DNA of 64,000 bases, taken from Streptococcus suis. GTDB lineage: Bacteria > Bacillota > Bacilli > Lactobacillales > Streptococcaceae. Each line of letters opens with the position of its first letter. The first letter of the stretch is position 1. The position numbers and the translations under genes are program-made. The stretch spans positions 124,001 to 188,000 of the forward strand of contig NZ_POIZ01000052.1 in assembly GCF_002960425.1 (NCBI RefSeq), given 5' to 3'. The notes below the pieces were generated by a model, which saw only the letters and a program-made list of their open reading frames with translations, was not told the origin of the DNA and did not search any database. Shown here piece by piece: positions 29,130 through 39,936 of the stretch.

Positions 29130-30845
29130 TTATTTTTTGCCAGTACGTTCTGGTCTCCAGAAGTCGGTAACGGCTCCTTTTGAGGCAGACGATACGATGT
29201 GGGCATATTTTCCGAGAACACCACGAGAGTAGAGTGGTGGGATAACAGTTTCTGCTTTTCGGCGTTCGATTTCTTCTTCAGAAACTTCCATGGTCAATTC
29301 CTTGGTATCTTGGTCGACGATAACCGTATCACCATCACGGAGATAGGCGATTGGACCGCCGTCTTGAGCTTCAGGTGCGATGTGTCCCACAACCAAGCCA
29401 TAGGTACCACCAGAGAAGCGGCCGTCTGTTAGAAGGGCAACCGATTCGCCCTGTCCCTTACCGACTAAGATGGACGAAAGGGAGAGCATTTCAGGCATAC
29501 CAGGTCCACCTTTTGGTCCAACGTAGCGGACAACGACAACATCGCCATCAACGATTTCATCAGCCAAAACTGCTTCAACAGCAGCCTCTTCTGAATCGAA
29601 GACACGGGCTGGTCCAACGTGGCGACGGACTTTTACACCTGAAACCTTGGCAACTGAGCCTTCAGGTGCGAGATTGCCATGGAGAACGATCAGTGGACCG
29701 TCAGCTCGTTTTGGATTTTCAAGTGGCATGATGACATCCTGACCTGGTGTCAAATCTGGTGCATCGGCCAAGTTTTCAGCGACCGTTTTACCTGTACAGG
29801 TCATACAGTCACCATGTAGGAATCCGTTTTGGTAGAGATATTTCATGACAGCTTGGACCCCGCCGACATTGTAGAGGTCTTGGAAGACATAGCGGCCAGA
29901 CGGTTTCAGGTCAGCAAGGTGAGGAACTTTTTCCTGGAAGGTGTTGAAGTCGTCCAGGGTCAATTCTACATTGGCAGCGTGAGCCATGGCCAGCAAATGC
30001 AGGGTTGCGTTGGTGGAGCCACCAAGTGCCATGACAACGGTAATGGCATTTTCAAAGGCCTTACGGGTCATGATGTCAGACGGTTTCAGACCGAGTTCCA
30101 ACATACGAACAACTGCACGACCAGCTTCTTCGATGTCGGCCTTTTTCTCTGCTGACTCGGCTGGGTGTGATGAGGAGCCTGGTAAACTCATACCCAGCGC
30201 CTCGATAGCAGAGGCCATGGTGTTGGCAGTGTACATACCGCCACAACCACCAGGACCAGGGCAGGCATTACACTCCAAGCGTCGGACTTCTTCAGCAGTC
30301 ATATCACCGTGGTTCCATTTACCAATCCCTTCAAAGACTGAAACCAGGTCGATGTCTTTTCCATCCAAATTACCAGGGGCAATGGTGCCACCGTAGGCAA
30401 AGATAGCAGGAATGTCCATATTGGCAATGGCAATCATCGAACCGGGCATGTTTTTATCACAGCCACCGATAGCGACAAAGGCATCCACGTTGTGCCCCCC
30501 CATAGCTGCTTCGATGGAATCGGCAATGATGTCACGAGAGGTCAGGGAGAAGCGCATGCCAGGAGTTCCCATGGCAATACCATCCGCAACCGTAATGGTC
30601 CCGTATTGGACTGGCCAAGCACCAGCAGATTTGACACCTTCCTTGGCTAATTTTCCAAAGTCATGAAGGTGGATGTTACAAGGAGTATTTTCAGCCCAAG
30701 TGGAAATCACTCCGACAATGGGTGCTTCAAAGTTTTCATCCTGCATACCAGTAGCACGGAGCATGGCACGGTTGGGTGACTTGACCATCGAATCGTAGAC
30801 AGAACTACGGTGACGGAGGTTTTTTAGTGTATCTTTTTCGGTCAT
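29130..30845 (-). CDS. ilvD: Dihydroxy-acid dehydratase IlvD
   Basis: A 571-aa Fe-S dehydratase making the 2-keto acids of valine and isoleucine from the dihydroxy acids produced by IlvC. Cluster cysteines are visible at Cys56 (TPCNIH), Cys129 (GGCDKNMPG) and Cys201 ([14 protein letters not shown] in part). The C-terminal active-site region [19 protein letters not shown] is intact in pieces. It lies apart from and opposite to ilvBNC. A CodY-like box and a TATAAT -10 precede it. It depends on the Suf machinery encoded at 46-51 kb. Confidence 0.97.
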   Translation of the reverse strand: MTEKDTLKNLRHRSSVYDSMVKSPNRAMLRATGMQDENFEAPIVGVISTWAENTPCNIHLHDFGKLAKEGVKSAGAWPVQYGTITVADGIAMGTPGMRFSLTSRDIIADSIEAAMGGHNVDAFVAIGGCDKNMPGSMIAIANMDIPAIFAYGGTIAPGNLDGKDIDLVSVFEGIGKWNHGDMTAEEVRRLECNACPGPGGCGGMYTANTMASAIEALGMSLPGSSSHPAESAEKKADIEEAGRAVVRMLELGLKPSDIMTRKAFENAITVVMALGGSTNATLHLLAMAHAANVELTLDDFNTFQEKVPHLADLKPSGRYVFQDLYNVGGVQAVMKYLYQNGFLHGDCMTCTGKTVAENLADAPDLTPGQDVIMPLENPKRADGPLIVLHGNLAPEGSVAKVSGVKVRRHVGPARVFDSEEAAVEAVLADEIVDGDVVVVRYVGPKGGPGMPEMLSLSSILVGKGQGESVALLTDGRFSGGTYGLVVGHIAPEAQDGGPIAYLRDGDTVIVDQDTKELTMEVSEEEIERRKAETVIPPLYSRGVLGKYAHIVSSASKGAVTDFWRPERTGKK

Positions 30846-30882
30846 TTCTCTTCTCCCTATCTTTCTGATGAATGTTTTTCTT

Positions 30883-30947
30883 ATTATACCATAGTTCCTA
30901 GGGAAATGAAAAAGGATTTGTTAAATGATGTGAAATTTCTGAATTTT
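30883..30947 (-). promoter_or_regulatory. ilvD promoter with CodY-like box
   Basis: Minus-strand TATAAT at 30888-30883 and, upstream of it, AAATTTCTGAATTTT at 30933-30947, which matches AATTTTCWGAAAATT with three mismatches. CodY control of BCAA genes is established in streptococci; this site is a prediction. Confidence 0.6.
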
Positions 30948-30990
30948 ACAAAAACAAACCAAAGCAGCCCTGGATTGTCCAAAGGCTGCT
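30948..30990 (-). terminator. Terminator of the GT2-GtrA / NAGPA operon
   Basis: Minus-strand AGCAGCC / GGCTGCT stem followed by a T-rich stretch, 15 bases after the membrane-protein gene. It insulates ilvD. Confidence 0.7.
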
Positions 30991-31005
30991 CTAATTTTGT
31001 TTGTG

Positions 31006-31428
31006 TTACTGAGCGCTTGCTCTGCCCTGTGTTCTCTTGTTTCTAGTAAAGAAGAGGCTTATCAAGGCAAGGACTAGGAAACCTGCACCGACAAACCAAT
31101 AGGGTTGGTCCAAGGTTGTGGAACGACCAGACAGGTTAATAATACCTCGGAGCAGGAAACCTGCTGTGATGGTTGCCACACCTGAATTCCAGAGATTGAA
31201 GGTCAGACGTGATAGGTTTGGCTTGATAGTGAGCAAGCCAAGGAGCAAGGCTCCGCCAACCAGGGTCACGCAGAACATGTAGTGCATGAAGATGGATACT
31301 TCGCCATAACTAAGGCTTTCATAGATACGGCTGAAGATGAAGAGGAAGGCTGTTGTAGCCAAGTAGGTGATGAAGGTGCGTGCAGTACGCCCTGATGTTT
31401 GATTAGTAACCGATGTAGACAATGTCAC
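31006..31428 (-). CDS. Small four-helix membrane protein
   Basis: A 140-aa membrane protein with four predicted helices and a basic C-terminus. I do not recognise a named family. The start is GTG (31428), placed by AAAGGGCGG upstream, and it overlaps the end of the NAGPA gene by 26 bases. The tight overlap in a three-gene operon suggests it works with the glycosyltransferase and the NAGPA protein at the cell surface. Confidence 0.75.
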   Translation of the reverse strand: MTLSTSVTNQTSGRTARTFITYLATTAFLFIFSRIYESLSYGEVSIFMHYMFCVTLVGGALLLGLLTIKPNLSRLTFNLWNSGVATITAGFLLRGIINLSGRSTTLDQPYWFVGAGFLVLALISLFFTRNKRTQGRASAQ

Positions 31429-32347
31429 TCACCGCCCTTTCTGAGATAGTATTTCCGTTTGTTGTTGGATTGTTAATAACTTGACCGTTGAAGTAAAGAG
31501 TAGATGAACCACCACCGTCAAGGTTATAGGCTGTTTGTGCACCATATTGTTTCATGACTTCAGCCATTTGATAGAGTGATAGTCCTTGACTTTCTGAAGT
31601 ACGTCCGTCTGCAACAACGATAATGTAGTGGTTTTCATCAATGATACCGATAGCAGAGCGTGGATTAGATGACATAGTTCGACCGACCTCAGTAGAAGTA
31701 TCTACGACAATTTCACCGTTTTCGACCAATGATGGTCCGAAGGCTAAGAGGTTGACAACACCTTGGTCAATCAATTCTTGAGCAGTTACTTCGTTTTCAT
31801 AAATGATTTCAAATGAGCCGTCTGCGTAGATAGCCAAGTCACCGTAAGATGCGTTGTCGCGAACAGTATCACGGTAGAGAACGCCGTTTTTAATAACATA
31901 ACCAGTTGAGTTGGCGCCGTAGTAGTCACCGTTAACTGCTAGGATAGCATTGTTTGCAGCAGCTGTTTCGGAGGTTTTGGCTGTCACGTTGGTACCGTAG
32001 GTATTTTGAGCCAAGGCTGTTTTTAAATACTCTGGTGAGCTAACTTGGATATCTGCTACATAGACAGTGGTATTGTTGGTTGTGATGGTTTCTAAGTTGA
32101 TTTGGATATTGTCATCCCTATAGCTGGTATCTGTAGTAGACACATTGGTTGCTGTTGAAGCAGCGGTGGATGATGAGGCAGTTGTGTCGGTAGTATCTTG
32201 ACTGCTTGATGTAGTCGTACTGCTTGCAGCGACGGTGGAAATTGCTTCGGAAATGACAAAGGTTTTTAACATAGAGTAGGAAAATCCACTGGTTAAGAGC
32301 ATTCCGAAGATTGAGGCATAGGCAAAGGGTTTTTTAAGCAATTTCAT
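31403..32347 (-). CDS. NAGPA (phosphodiester glycosidase) domain surface protein
   Basis: A 314-aa protein with an N-terminal membrane anchor or uncleaved signal (about 8-30), a Ser/Thr-rich stalk (about 40-75), and a NAGPA domain to the C-terminus (ILAVNGDYYG, RSAIGIIDENHYIIVVADGR in pieces, YNLDGGGSSTLYF). The family cleaves or exposes sugar phosphodiesters; in Gram-positives it is thought to act on wall glycopolymers. It overlaps the glycosyltransferase gene by 14 bases, so the two are coupled. Confidence 0.87.
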   Translation of the reverse strand: MKLLKKPFAYASIFGMLLTSGFSYSMLKTFVISEAISTVAASSTTTSSSQDTTDTTASSSTAASTATNVSTTDTSYRDDNIQINLETITTNNTTVYVADIQVSSPEYLKTALAQNTYGTNVTAKTSETAAANNAILAVNGDYYGANSTGYVIKNGVLYRDTVRDNASYGDLAIYADGSFEIIYENEVTAQELIDQGVVNLLAFGPSLVENGEIVVDTSTEVGRTMSSNPRSAIGIIDENHYIIVVADGRTSESQGLSLYQMAEVMKQYGAQTAYNLDGGGSSTLYFNGQVINNPTTNGNTISERAVSDIVYIGY

Positions 32348-33386
32348 GGGAAAATGATTTCCTTTCTTTAAAGATGATGTTTTTTTGAATAAACCAAGAA
32401 GCTAGGAAGAGGAAGAGACCAACGGCAAGTTTGACAAGGTAGATGTTTAGACCGAGGACTTGGTGGAAGAGGTAAAGCAGGGTTGTGTCAGCTAGGAAGA
32501 GGATGAGGGCTAGGGTGAAGTAGCCAGCACCTGTCCGAGTGATGCTTTCTTTATTCTTAAAGACTAACTTCTTGTTAAGGGCAAAGTTACAGCTAGCACT
32601 GCAAATGCGAGCAAGGGTATTTGCGACTAGTAAGCGTACCGCAGTCGGTAAGCCAGTGAGGAGTAACAAGGCTAGGGCATAGACACCGTAGTCAACTAGG
32701 AAGCCACCAAAAGATGCCAGGGCAAACTTAAAGAGATTTTTATAAATCAGTAATCCGTCTTTGATGGGACGAAAGTGTGAACTGGCATTGTCATCGATAT
32801 AGATGGTTTGGATGGGGACTTCCGTAATTTTATAGCGTTGACTGGCCTGGGTCAGCATGTTCATCTCGTATTCATAGCGGTCGCCCTCGATTTCTAGCAT
32901 AAAGGGAATCAAATCGGTATGGAAACCACGCAATCCGGTTTGTGTGTCGGATACATTGACACCAGTTTGTAGTCGGAACAATACTCTGGTCAGTTTGTTG
33001 CCAAAGCGGCTGCGGAGAGGGATGTCCTTGGTAAATTGACGGACACCAAGGATGAGGCGACTTGGCAGGTTCATGGCTGCGCGTGCGACCCGGTCAATAT
33101 CATTGACAGCGTGTTGGCCATCCGCATCAGCTGTAACGATGACACCTGGCTTTCTCAAATCTTGGATAAAGCTAAAGGCTGTTCGTAGGGCTTGTCCCTT
33201 TCCTTTGTTGACATCGTGGTGGAGAACGATGGCATAAGTCTTGGCGATTTCAAGAATGTCTTTGGCTTGACCTGTACTGCCATCATCTACAACAATGACT
33301 TGGCAATTTAGTCTGTTCTTCATGACTTCTAAGAGTTGGATTAATTTTTCATCTGGCTGGTAGGCGGGAATAACAATATAATACAT
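32334..33386 (-). CDS. Fused GT2 glycosyltransferase and GtrA membrane protein
   Basis: A 350-aa fusion. Residues 1-225 form a dolichyl-phosphate-mannose-synthase-like GT2 domain (VDDGS at 33-37, metal-binding DAD at 87-89, RYEYEMNML). Residues 228-345 form a four-helix GtrA domain (GGFLVDYGVYALALL, FALNKKLVFK, WFIQKNIIFKE). Such proteins load a sugar on undecaprenyl phosphate and flip it for glycosylation of wall polymers. First gene of the minus-strand operon. No strong promoter was found; a possible -10 TATAGT lies upstream near 33430. Confidence 0.9.
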   Translation of the reverse strand: MYYIVIPAYQPDEKLIQLLEVMKNRLNCQVIVVDDGSTGQAKDILEIAKTYAIVLHHDVNKGKGQALRTAFSFIQDLRKPGVIVTADADGQHAVNDIDRVARAAMNLPSRLILGVRQFTKDIPLRSRFGNKLTRVLFRLQTGVNVSDTQTGLRGFHTDLIPFMLEIEGDRYEYEMNMLTQASQRYKITEVPIQTIYIDDNASSHFRPIKDGLLIYKNLFKFALASFGGFLVDYGVYALALLLLTGLPTAVRLLVANTLARICSASCNFALNKKLVFKNKESITRTGAGYFTLALILFLADTTLLYLFHQVLGLNIYLVKLAVGLFLFLASWFIQKNIIFKERKSFSHEIA

Positions 33387-33531
33387 ATCCTAAACCTCGT
33401 ATGTTTTTCTTGATGAGTCTACTATACGGGACTTTCCTAAAAGCAAGCTAAAACGAGACAGGGCTTGCGATTTGCTTAAGTTTGCTTTAAGAATTTTTTT
33501 GGAAATGTTTAAGAATCCGAACAAGTGTAGG

Positions 33532-33576
33532 AATTTTCAGAAAATTTCTTGACATTCTATCATCGTGTGTTATTAT
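33532..33576 (+). promoter_or_regulatory. ilvB promoter with perfect CodY box
   Basis: AATTTTCAGAAAATT at 33532-33546 matches the CodY consensus at every position. It ends two bases before the -35 box TTGACA (33549-33554); the -10 TATTAT lies at 33571-33576 after 16 bases. The layout predicts repression when branched-chain amino acids and GTP are high. Confidence 0.92.
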
Positions 33577-33611
33577 AGTAGATAACATATTTGCAGAGAG
33601 GAGGAATATTC

Positions 33612-35315
33612 GTGCAAGAAATCCAATTAGACCAACCACGTTCGGGGTCTTATCTTATTTTAGACACCTTGCATCAACTGGGAGTTGACCTTGTTTTTGG
33701 TTATCCAGGTGGTGCAGTTTTGCCGTTATACGATGCTATTTATCAGTATGAGGGTATCCAACATATTTTGGCGCGACATGAACAAGGGGCGGTTCACGAG
33801 GCAGAAGGTTATGCCAAATCATCAGGAAAGGTGGGCGTAGCCATTGTCACATCTGGTCCAGGAGCAACGAATGCCATTACAGGTATTGCGGATGCTATGG
33901 GTGATAGCGTGCCTTTGTTGGTCTTTACAGGTCAAGTGGCTACACGGGGTATCGGTAAGGATGCCTTTCAAGAGGCAGATGTCTTGGGTATGACCATGCC
34001 CATTACCAAATACAATTATCAGATTCGGGATACAGCAGATATTCCTCGTGTCATTACAGAGGCTCTGCATATTGCAACGACAGGTCGTCCAGGTCCTGTA
34101 GTCATTGATGTTCCAAAAGATATTCAAGAGAGAATCGTTGATGTTTACTACGACCCAACTGTTCAACTTCCAAGTTATCAGCCGACTGTTGAGCCAAATG
34201 GCTTGCAGGTCAAGAAAATTTTGAAACAACTCAGCCAAGCCAAACAGCCACTTATCCTAGCTGGTGGTGGCGTTAACTATGCGGATGCCAATCAAGAGCT
34301 GATTGCCTTTGCAGAACGTTATCGTCTTCCTGTAGTTTCAACTCTGCTTGGTTTGGGAGCCATGCCGATTGAGCATGAATTGGCGCTGGGGATGGGGGGC
34401 ATGCATGGTTCTTATGCTGCCAATATGGCTATGAACGATGCGGATTACATCATCAATATCGGTGCCCGTTTTGATGACCGTTTGACTGGTAATCCTTTGA
34501 CCTATGCACCCAATGCAACGGTTGCCCATGTTGACATTGACCCTGCAGAAATTGGCAAGGTAGTGAAGACAGCCATTCCAGTCGTAGGCGATGCCAAAGC
34601 AACCTTAGAAGTCCTGTTAAATCTTGAAACAGTAGATACGGACTATGCCGAATGGACAGCGCATGTCTTGGACAACAAACGCCGGGCGCCATTCTGGTAC
34701 GAAGAAGATGATACGGTTATTAAACCGCAACAGGCGATTGAGTTAATCGGACAGCTGACAAATGGAGATGCGATCGTCGTAACGGATGTTGGTCAACACC
34801 AGATGTGGACGGCTCAATTCTACCCTTATAAACACGCTCGTCAGTTGGTGACGTCAGGCGGCATGGGGACCATGGGCTTCGGTATTCCAGCAGCTATCGG
34901 TGCCAAATTGGCCAATCCAGATAGAGAAGTCGTTGTGTTTGTTGGAGATGGTGGCTTCCAAATGACCAACCAAGAGTTAGCTATTTTGAATGGATATGGC
35001 GTGCCGATTAAGGTGGTCTTAATCAATAACCACTCACTTGGTATGGTTCGTCAGTGGCAGGAATCCTTCTACGACAAGCGTCGCAGTCAGTCCGTCTTTG
35101 ATGCTGAACCAAATTTCCAGCTTCTAGCCGAAGCCTACGGCATTGCCCATTACAGTTTTGACAATCCAGCAACCTTGTCTGAGGATATGAAGGTTATTTT
35201 AGAAGACAAGCCAATGTTGATTGAGGTTCATATTTCTAGAACAGAGCATGTTCAACCAATGGTGCCCGCTGGTAAGAGCAATGCAGAAATGTTGGGGGTG
35301 AAGTTCAATGCGTAG
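33612..35315 (+). CDS. ilvB: Acetolactate synthase large subunit IlvB
   Basis: A 567-aa ThDP enzyme that makes acetolactate or acetohydroxybutyrate, the first common step to valine, leucine and isoleucine. The N-terminal ThDP-binding region (GYPGGAVLPLYDAI, HEQGAVHEAEGYAKSSG) and the C-terminal GDGGFQMTNQEL motif are intact. The start GTG at 33612 is set by GAGAGGAGG; a TTG at 33591 would place that site inside the gene. It overlaps ilvN by eight bases. Confidence 0.97.
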   Translation: MQEIQLDQPRSGSYLILDTLHQLGVDLVFGYPGGAVLPLYDAIYQYEGIQHILARHEQGAVHEAEGYAKSSGKVGVAIVTSGPGATNAITGIADAMGDSVPLLVFTGQVATRGIGKDAFQEADVLGMTMPITKYNYQIRDTADIPRVITEALHIATTGRPGPVVIDVPKDIQERIVDVYYDPTVQLPSYQPTVEPNGLQVKKILKQLSQAKQPLILAGGGVNYADANQELIAFAERYRLPVVSTLLGLGAMPIEHELALGMGGMHGSYAANMAMNDADYIINIGARFDDRLTGNPLTYAPNATVAHVDIDPAEIGKVVKTAIPVVGDAKATLEVLLNLETVDTDYAEWTAHVLDNKRRAPFWYEEDDTVIKPQQAIELIGQLTNGDAIVVTDVGQHQMWTAQFYPYKHARQLVTSGGMGTMGFGIPAAIGAKLANPDREVVVFVGDGGFQMTNQELAILNGYGVPIKVVLINNHSLGMVRQWQESFYDKRRSQSVFDAEPNFQLLAEAYGIAHYSFDNPATLSEDMKVILEDKPMLIEVHISRTEHVQPMVPAGKSNAEMLGVKFNA

Positions 35316-35784
35316 AATGTTAACAGCAAAATTACGGAATTCATCCGGCGTCCTCAACCGCTTTACGGGTGTATTATCTCGTCGCCAAATCAATATTGAA
35401 TCTATCTCCGTCGGTCCAACAGAAATAGATGGGATTTCCCGCGTTACCGTGATTGTTGACGTGGTTAGCCAGGATGAACTAGAGCAAATCATCAAACAGC
35501 TCAACCGCTTGATTGATGTGGTCCGTGTCCGTGATTTAACGGATATTCCACATTTGGAGCGGGAAGTTATTTTGGTCAAAATCGTTGCTCCACCAGCAAA
35601 ACGTGCAGAGATTTTGGCTATTATTCAACCCTTCCGTGCTAGCGTTGTCGATGTGGCCCCTCATTCCATTACCATTCAAATGACAGGTGATGGAGATAAG
35701 ATTGATGCTCTCCTGCGTGTCATTCAGCCTTACGGAATCAAGAACATCGCAAGGACGGGGGCAACTGGCTTTAGCCGCGACTAA
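35308..35784 (+). CDS. ilvN: Acetolactate synthase regulatory subunit IlvN
   Basis: A 158-aa regulatory subunit with an N-terminal ACT domain (LRNSSGVLNRFTGVLSRRQINIESI in pieces) and the C-terminal ALS_ss_C domain. It gives IlvB its activity and valine feedback. The eight-base overlap with ilvB predicts translational coupling. A structured 190-base gap separates it from ilvC. Confidence 0.96.
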   Translation: MRRMLTAKLRNSSGVLNRFTGVLSRRQINIESISVGPTEIDGISRVTVIVDVVSQDELEQIIKQLNRLIDVVRVRDLTDIPHLEREVILVKIVAPPAKRAEILAIIQPFRASVVDVAPHSITIQMTGDGDKIDALLRVIQPYGIKNIARTGATGFSRD

Positions 35785-35799
35785 CCTAGTCGCACACTT

Positions 35800-35940
35800 G
35801 TCTTTTACTTCGTCGTTAGCTCGGCTTGGCATACCATTAGTATAGCCTTTGCCTCGCTGCCTAGAATTAAAAGAAAGATGAGCAACTAGGAATGTACATG
35901 ATAGACCATGTTAAAGAGCCTTCATTTTCCTAGACCGCTC
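35800..35940. repeat. BOX-like repeat and inverted repeat in the ilvC leader
   Basis: First part (about 35800-35878): TCTTTTACTT, then CGTCGTTAGCTCGGCTTGGC and GCCTCGCTGCCTAG, ending in AATTAAAAGAAAGA. Its core is shared with the BOX-like element before hrcA, and the ends form an imperfect inverted repeat. Second part: GAGC...CTAGGAA (35880-35892) pairs with TTCCTAG...GCTC (35927-35940), with ACATG/CATGT nested inside. It lies between ilvN and ilvC in one operon. Confidence 0.55.
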
Positions 35941-35954
35941 AAAACCACAAATAA

Positions 35955-36996
<1,042 letters not shown>

Positions 36997-36998
<2 letters not shown>

Positions 36999-37470
36999 AA
37001 CAGTCCAGTGGACTGTTTTAGCCCTCGCCTAAAAACGAGAAAGCGAGGAAAGTCCGGGGGAGTGAAAGAGTCTGGGGATAGACTCTTTCAGCTGGTCGCC
37101 TAGCAATGTGAAAGCGACCATATGCCCTCGCTTGACAACAAGAGAGCGAGGTAAGGTCTACGGATAGGCTATGAGACACTTGCTGTCGCAAGTTTTATTT
37201 CCTGCTTCCAACAGTTCCCCAAACTGTTGGAACCCTCGCCCAGAAATTGAAAAGCGAGGCAAGGGAAGTGGACTATTTTAACCCTCGCCTGAAAACAAGA
37301 GAGCGAGGTCAGACCGGGGGAGTGAAAGAGCCTGGGGATAGGCTCTGTGACACTTGCTATCGCAAGTTTTATCTCCAACCTCTGACAGCTTCAAAGGTTT
37401 GGGGAACCTTTGAAGGAAGTAATTGCTCGCCCAGAAACTCGAGAGCGACCATAAAAAACGAGCTTAAAAA
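36997..37470 (+). repeat. Array of hairpins downstream of ilvC
   Basis: Six R hairpins with stems CCTCGC/GCGAGG or variants and 14-nt loops: 37023-37048, 37094-37119, 37126-37151, 37234-37259, 37283-37308 and a weaker one at 37426-37448. Loops fit the pattern CTNRNAA....GARA. Interleaved hairpins: AAAACAGTCC/GGACTGTTTT (36997-37019), GAAAGAGTC/GACTCTTTC (37064-37089), ACTTGC/GCAAGT (37178-37193 and 37352-37367), TTCCAACAGTT/AACTGTTGGAA (37206-37232), a variant GAAAGAGCC/GGCTCT (37324-37346) and TTCAAAGGTT/AACCTTTGAA (37390-37414). No convincing coding sequence. Confidence 0.85.
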
Positions 37471-37594
37471 TCGGAGAGTGAGTTTTAGCTAATGGCTAGG
37501 AATTCAAGTCTTTCGATTATTTCCATGCTATTTCTAACATGATTTATTAGAAGTGCAAGGAAGCAAGTCATGAAATCCCCAGAATGATAGGAAT

Positions 37595-37621
37595 AAAAGA
37601 GCTGGTTGAGCCAGCTCTTTT
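37595..37621. terminator. Terminator between the ilvC trailer and ilvA
   Basis: AAAAGAGCTGG / CCAGCTCTTTT, 11 base pairs with a five-base loop, T runs on both strands. It closes the ilvBNC transcript. Confidence 0.9.
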
Positions 37622-37770
37622 ACCCATTATTGCTTCTTATTATGGAAAGTGGGGGCTTGAACATTGTATGTCAAGAGATTGCAAAATAATATGATGAAAA
37701 TGCGCATAAATGTTAGTATTTTTAAAAAAATATTGATACAATATACTTATAGAAAGAAATTAGTGCAAAT

Positions 37771-39021
37771 ATGATTACAGCAAAAAATGTAGAACAGGCT
37801 TACGAAGTTCTGAAAAGAGTTGTCGTTCGAACGCCATTAGATTACAGTCGCTACTTATCAGAAAAGTACGGAGCCACCATCTATATCAAGCGTGAGAATG
37901 AGCAACGCGTTCGTTCATTTAAAATACGTGGAGCCTACTATGCCATTTCTCAATTATCCGATGAAAAAAAGGCGCTAGGTGTGGTCTGCGCTTCTGCCGG
38001 CAACCATGCCCAAGGTGTTGCCTATACTTGTCAAGAGATGCAGATACCAGCAACCATCTTTATGCCTGTTACAACACCACAGCAAAAGATTGGACAGGTT
38101 CGTTTCTTTGGCGGTGACTATGTAGATATTCGTTTAGTGGGCGATACTTTTGATGAATCTGCTCAGGCAGCACAGGAATATACCAAAGAAACAGGTAAGA
38201 CCTTTATTGATCCCTTTGATGATGACGATGTTCAGGCAGGTCAAGGAACCGTCGCCTATGAAATCCTAGAAGAATCTCAAGAGCAGAGCATTAGCTTTGA
38301 TCAAATCCTTGTACCCGTAGGTGGAGGCGGTTTGATTGCTGGTGTTTCTGCCTACCTCAAAGAACACGCACCAGAAATCAAGATTATCGGTGTCGAAGCA
38401 AATGGTGCTCGATCTATGAAGGCAGCTTTTGACAAGGGACGTCCGATCAAATTAGCAAGCATTGATAAGTTTGCGGATGGGATTGCAGTTCAAAAGGTTG
38501 GAGCCGCAACCTATGCTGTAGCCCGTAAGCATGTCGATAAGCTGATTGGAGTAGATGAGGGATGGATTTCAGGCACCATTTTGGATCTCTATTCAAAACT
38601 TGGGATTGTGGCTGAACCTGCTGGAGCGGCAACTGTAGCAGCTCTAGAAGTCGTTAAAGACAAGATTAAGGGGCAAACCATTTGTTGCATCATCTCTGGT
38701 GGTAATAATGATATCAACCGTATGCCAGAAATGGAAGAACGTGCCCTCATTTATGAAGGAATTAAACATTACTTCGTTGTGAACTTTCCGCAGCGTCCAG
38801 GTGCTTTGAGAGAATTTGTAAATGATATTTTAGGACCAAATGATGATATTACCCGCTTTGAGTACATCAAACGTGCCAATAAGGGAACGGGGCCAGTCTT
38901 GATTGGAATAGCTTTGGATAATAAAGAAGATTATGATCAATTTCTTTCTCGTCTTGAAGATTTTGATCCCCAATATATCAATCTTCATGAAAATGACTCG
39001 CTTTATAAAATGCTTGTTTAG
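37771..39021 (+). CDS. ilvA: Threonine ammonia-lyase IlvA
   Basis: A 416-aa PLP enzyme that deaminates threonine to 2-ketobutyrate for isoleucine synthesis. The PLP lysine is Lys51 (RSFKIRGAYY), the phosphate-binding Gly loop is VGGGGLIAG, and the C-terminal 75 residues form a single ACT-like regulatory domain (NFPQRPGALREFVNDIL). This is the shorter one-ACT form. The ribosome binding site is weak (AGAAAG), and the likely promoter is only loosely conserved. It lies after the ilvC hairpin array and its terminator, so it is a separate unit. Confidence 0.95.
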   Translation: MITAKNVEQAYEVLKRVVVRTPLDYSRYLSEKYGATIYIKRENEQRVRSFKIRGAYYAISQLSDEKKALGVVCASAGNHAQGVAYTCQEMQIPATIFMPVTTPQQKIGQVRFFGGDYVDIRLVGDTFDESAQAAQEYTKETGKTFIDPFDDDDVQAGQGTVAYEILEESQEQSISFDQILVPVGGGGLIAGVSAYLKEHAPEIKIIGVEANGARSMKAAFDKGRPIKLASIDKFADGIAVQKVGAATYAVARKHVDKLIGVDEGWISGTILDLYSKLGIVAEPAGAATVAALEVVKDKIKGQTICCIISGGNNDINRMPEMEERALIYEGIKHYFVVNFPQRPGALREFVNDILGPNDDITRFEYIKRANKGTGPVLIGIALDNKEDYDQFLSRLEDFDPQYINLHENDSLYKMLV

Positions 39022-39030
39022 GAGGTAAAT

Positions 39031-39936
39031 ATGGAAGCTGGTTTTATGATGGTTCTCATTAGTTTCTTATTTATTGTATTGCTTGCCTTGGTTTTGGTTG
39101 TTTCGGGGCTATATGTGGTCAAACAGCAGACAGTTGCCATTGTAGAGCGGTTTGGGAAGTACCAAAAGACTTCTACCTCTGGTATTAACTTTAAAATCCC
39201 CTTTGGTGTAGATGTGATTGCGGCCCGTATCCAACTGCGGATGCTACAGAGTGAGATCGTGGTAGAAACCAAGACTCAGGACAATGTTTTTGTGACCATG
39301 AATGTGGCTACGCAGTATCGTGTCAATGAAAATAATGTCACAGATGCCTACTACAAACTCATGCATCCAGAGGCACAGATTAAATCCTATATTGAAGATG
39401 CCTTGCGGTCATCCGTTCCGAAATTGACCTTGGATGAACTCTTTGAGAAGAAAGATGAAATCGCCCTTGAGGTACAAAAGCAGGTGGCGGAAGAGATGTC
39501 GACCTACGGTTATGTTATTGTCAAAACCTTGATTACCAAGGTCGAACCAGATGCCGAGGTTAAGCAATCAATGAATGAAATCAACGCAGCTCAGCGAAAA
39601 CGGGTTGCGGCCCAAGAATTGGCAGAAGCCGACAAGATTAAAATAGTCACTGCTGCTGAAGCAGAAGCTGAAAAAGACCGCCTACATGGTGTGGGGATTG
39701 CCCAACAAAGGAAGGCAATTGTAGACGGACTAGCAGACTCTATTCGTGAATTGAAAGAGTCCAACATCAGCATGACGGAAGAGCAGATTATGTCTATCTT
39801 GTTGACCAACCAATACTTGGATACATTAAACAATTTTGCGCAAGGAGGTAATCAAACAATCTTTTTACCAGCTAATGCTGGCGGAGTGGAGGATGTACGT
39901 ACACAAATATTGTCTGCTCTACAGGTTAAAAATTGA
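39031..39936 (+). CDS. SPFH/Band 7 (slipin-type) membrane protein
   Basis: A 301-aa protein with one N-terminal membrane helix (about 6-28), an SPFH domain (QTVAIVERFGKYQKT, TQDNVFVTMNVATQYRV) and an Ala/Glu-rich coiled coil (about 190-235). The QmcA/stomatin branch organises membrane microdomains or supports membrane proteases; no partner such as a NfeD gene is adjacent. It follows ilvA by nine bases behind GGAGGTAA, so the two are probably co-transcribed. Confidence 0.9.
   Translation: MEAGFMMVLISFLFIVLLALVLVVSGLYVVKQQTVAIVERFGKYQKTSTSGINFKIPFGVDVIAARIQLRMLQSEIVVETKTQDNVFVTMNVATQYRVNENNVTDAYYKLMHPEAQIKSYIEDALRSSVPKLTLDELFEKKDEIALEVQKQVAEEMSTYGYVIVKTLITKVEPDAEVKQSMNEINAAQRKRVAAQELAEADKIKIVTAAEAEAEKDRLHGVGIAQQRKAIVDGLADSIRELKESNISMTEEQIMSILLTNQYLDTLNNFAQGGNQTIFLPANAGGVEDVRTQILSALQVKN

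Noticed and set aside
33591..33611. TTG start for ilvB
   Set aside because: It would place the strong AGGAGG site inside the coding sequence; GTG at 33612 has correct spacing.
37043..37060. RNase P RNA-like motif GAGGAAAGTCC in the ilvC trailer
   Set aside because: The match to the conserved RNase P segment is 11 bases only; the second conserved region and overall fold are missing, and the motif is part of a repeated hairpin.
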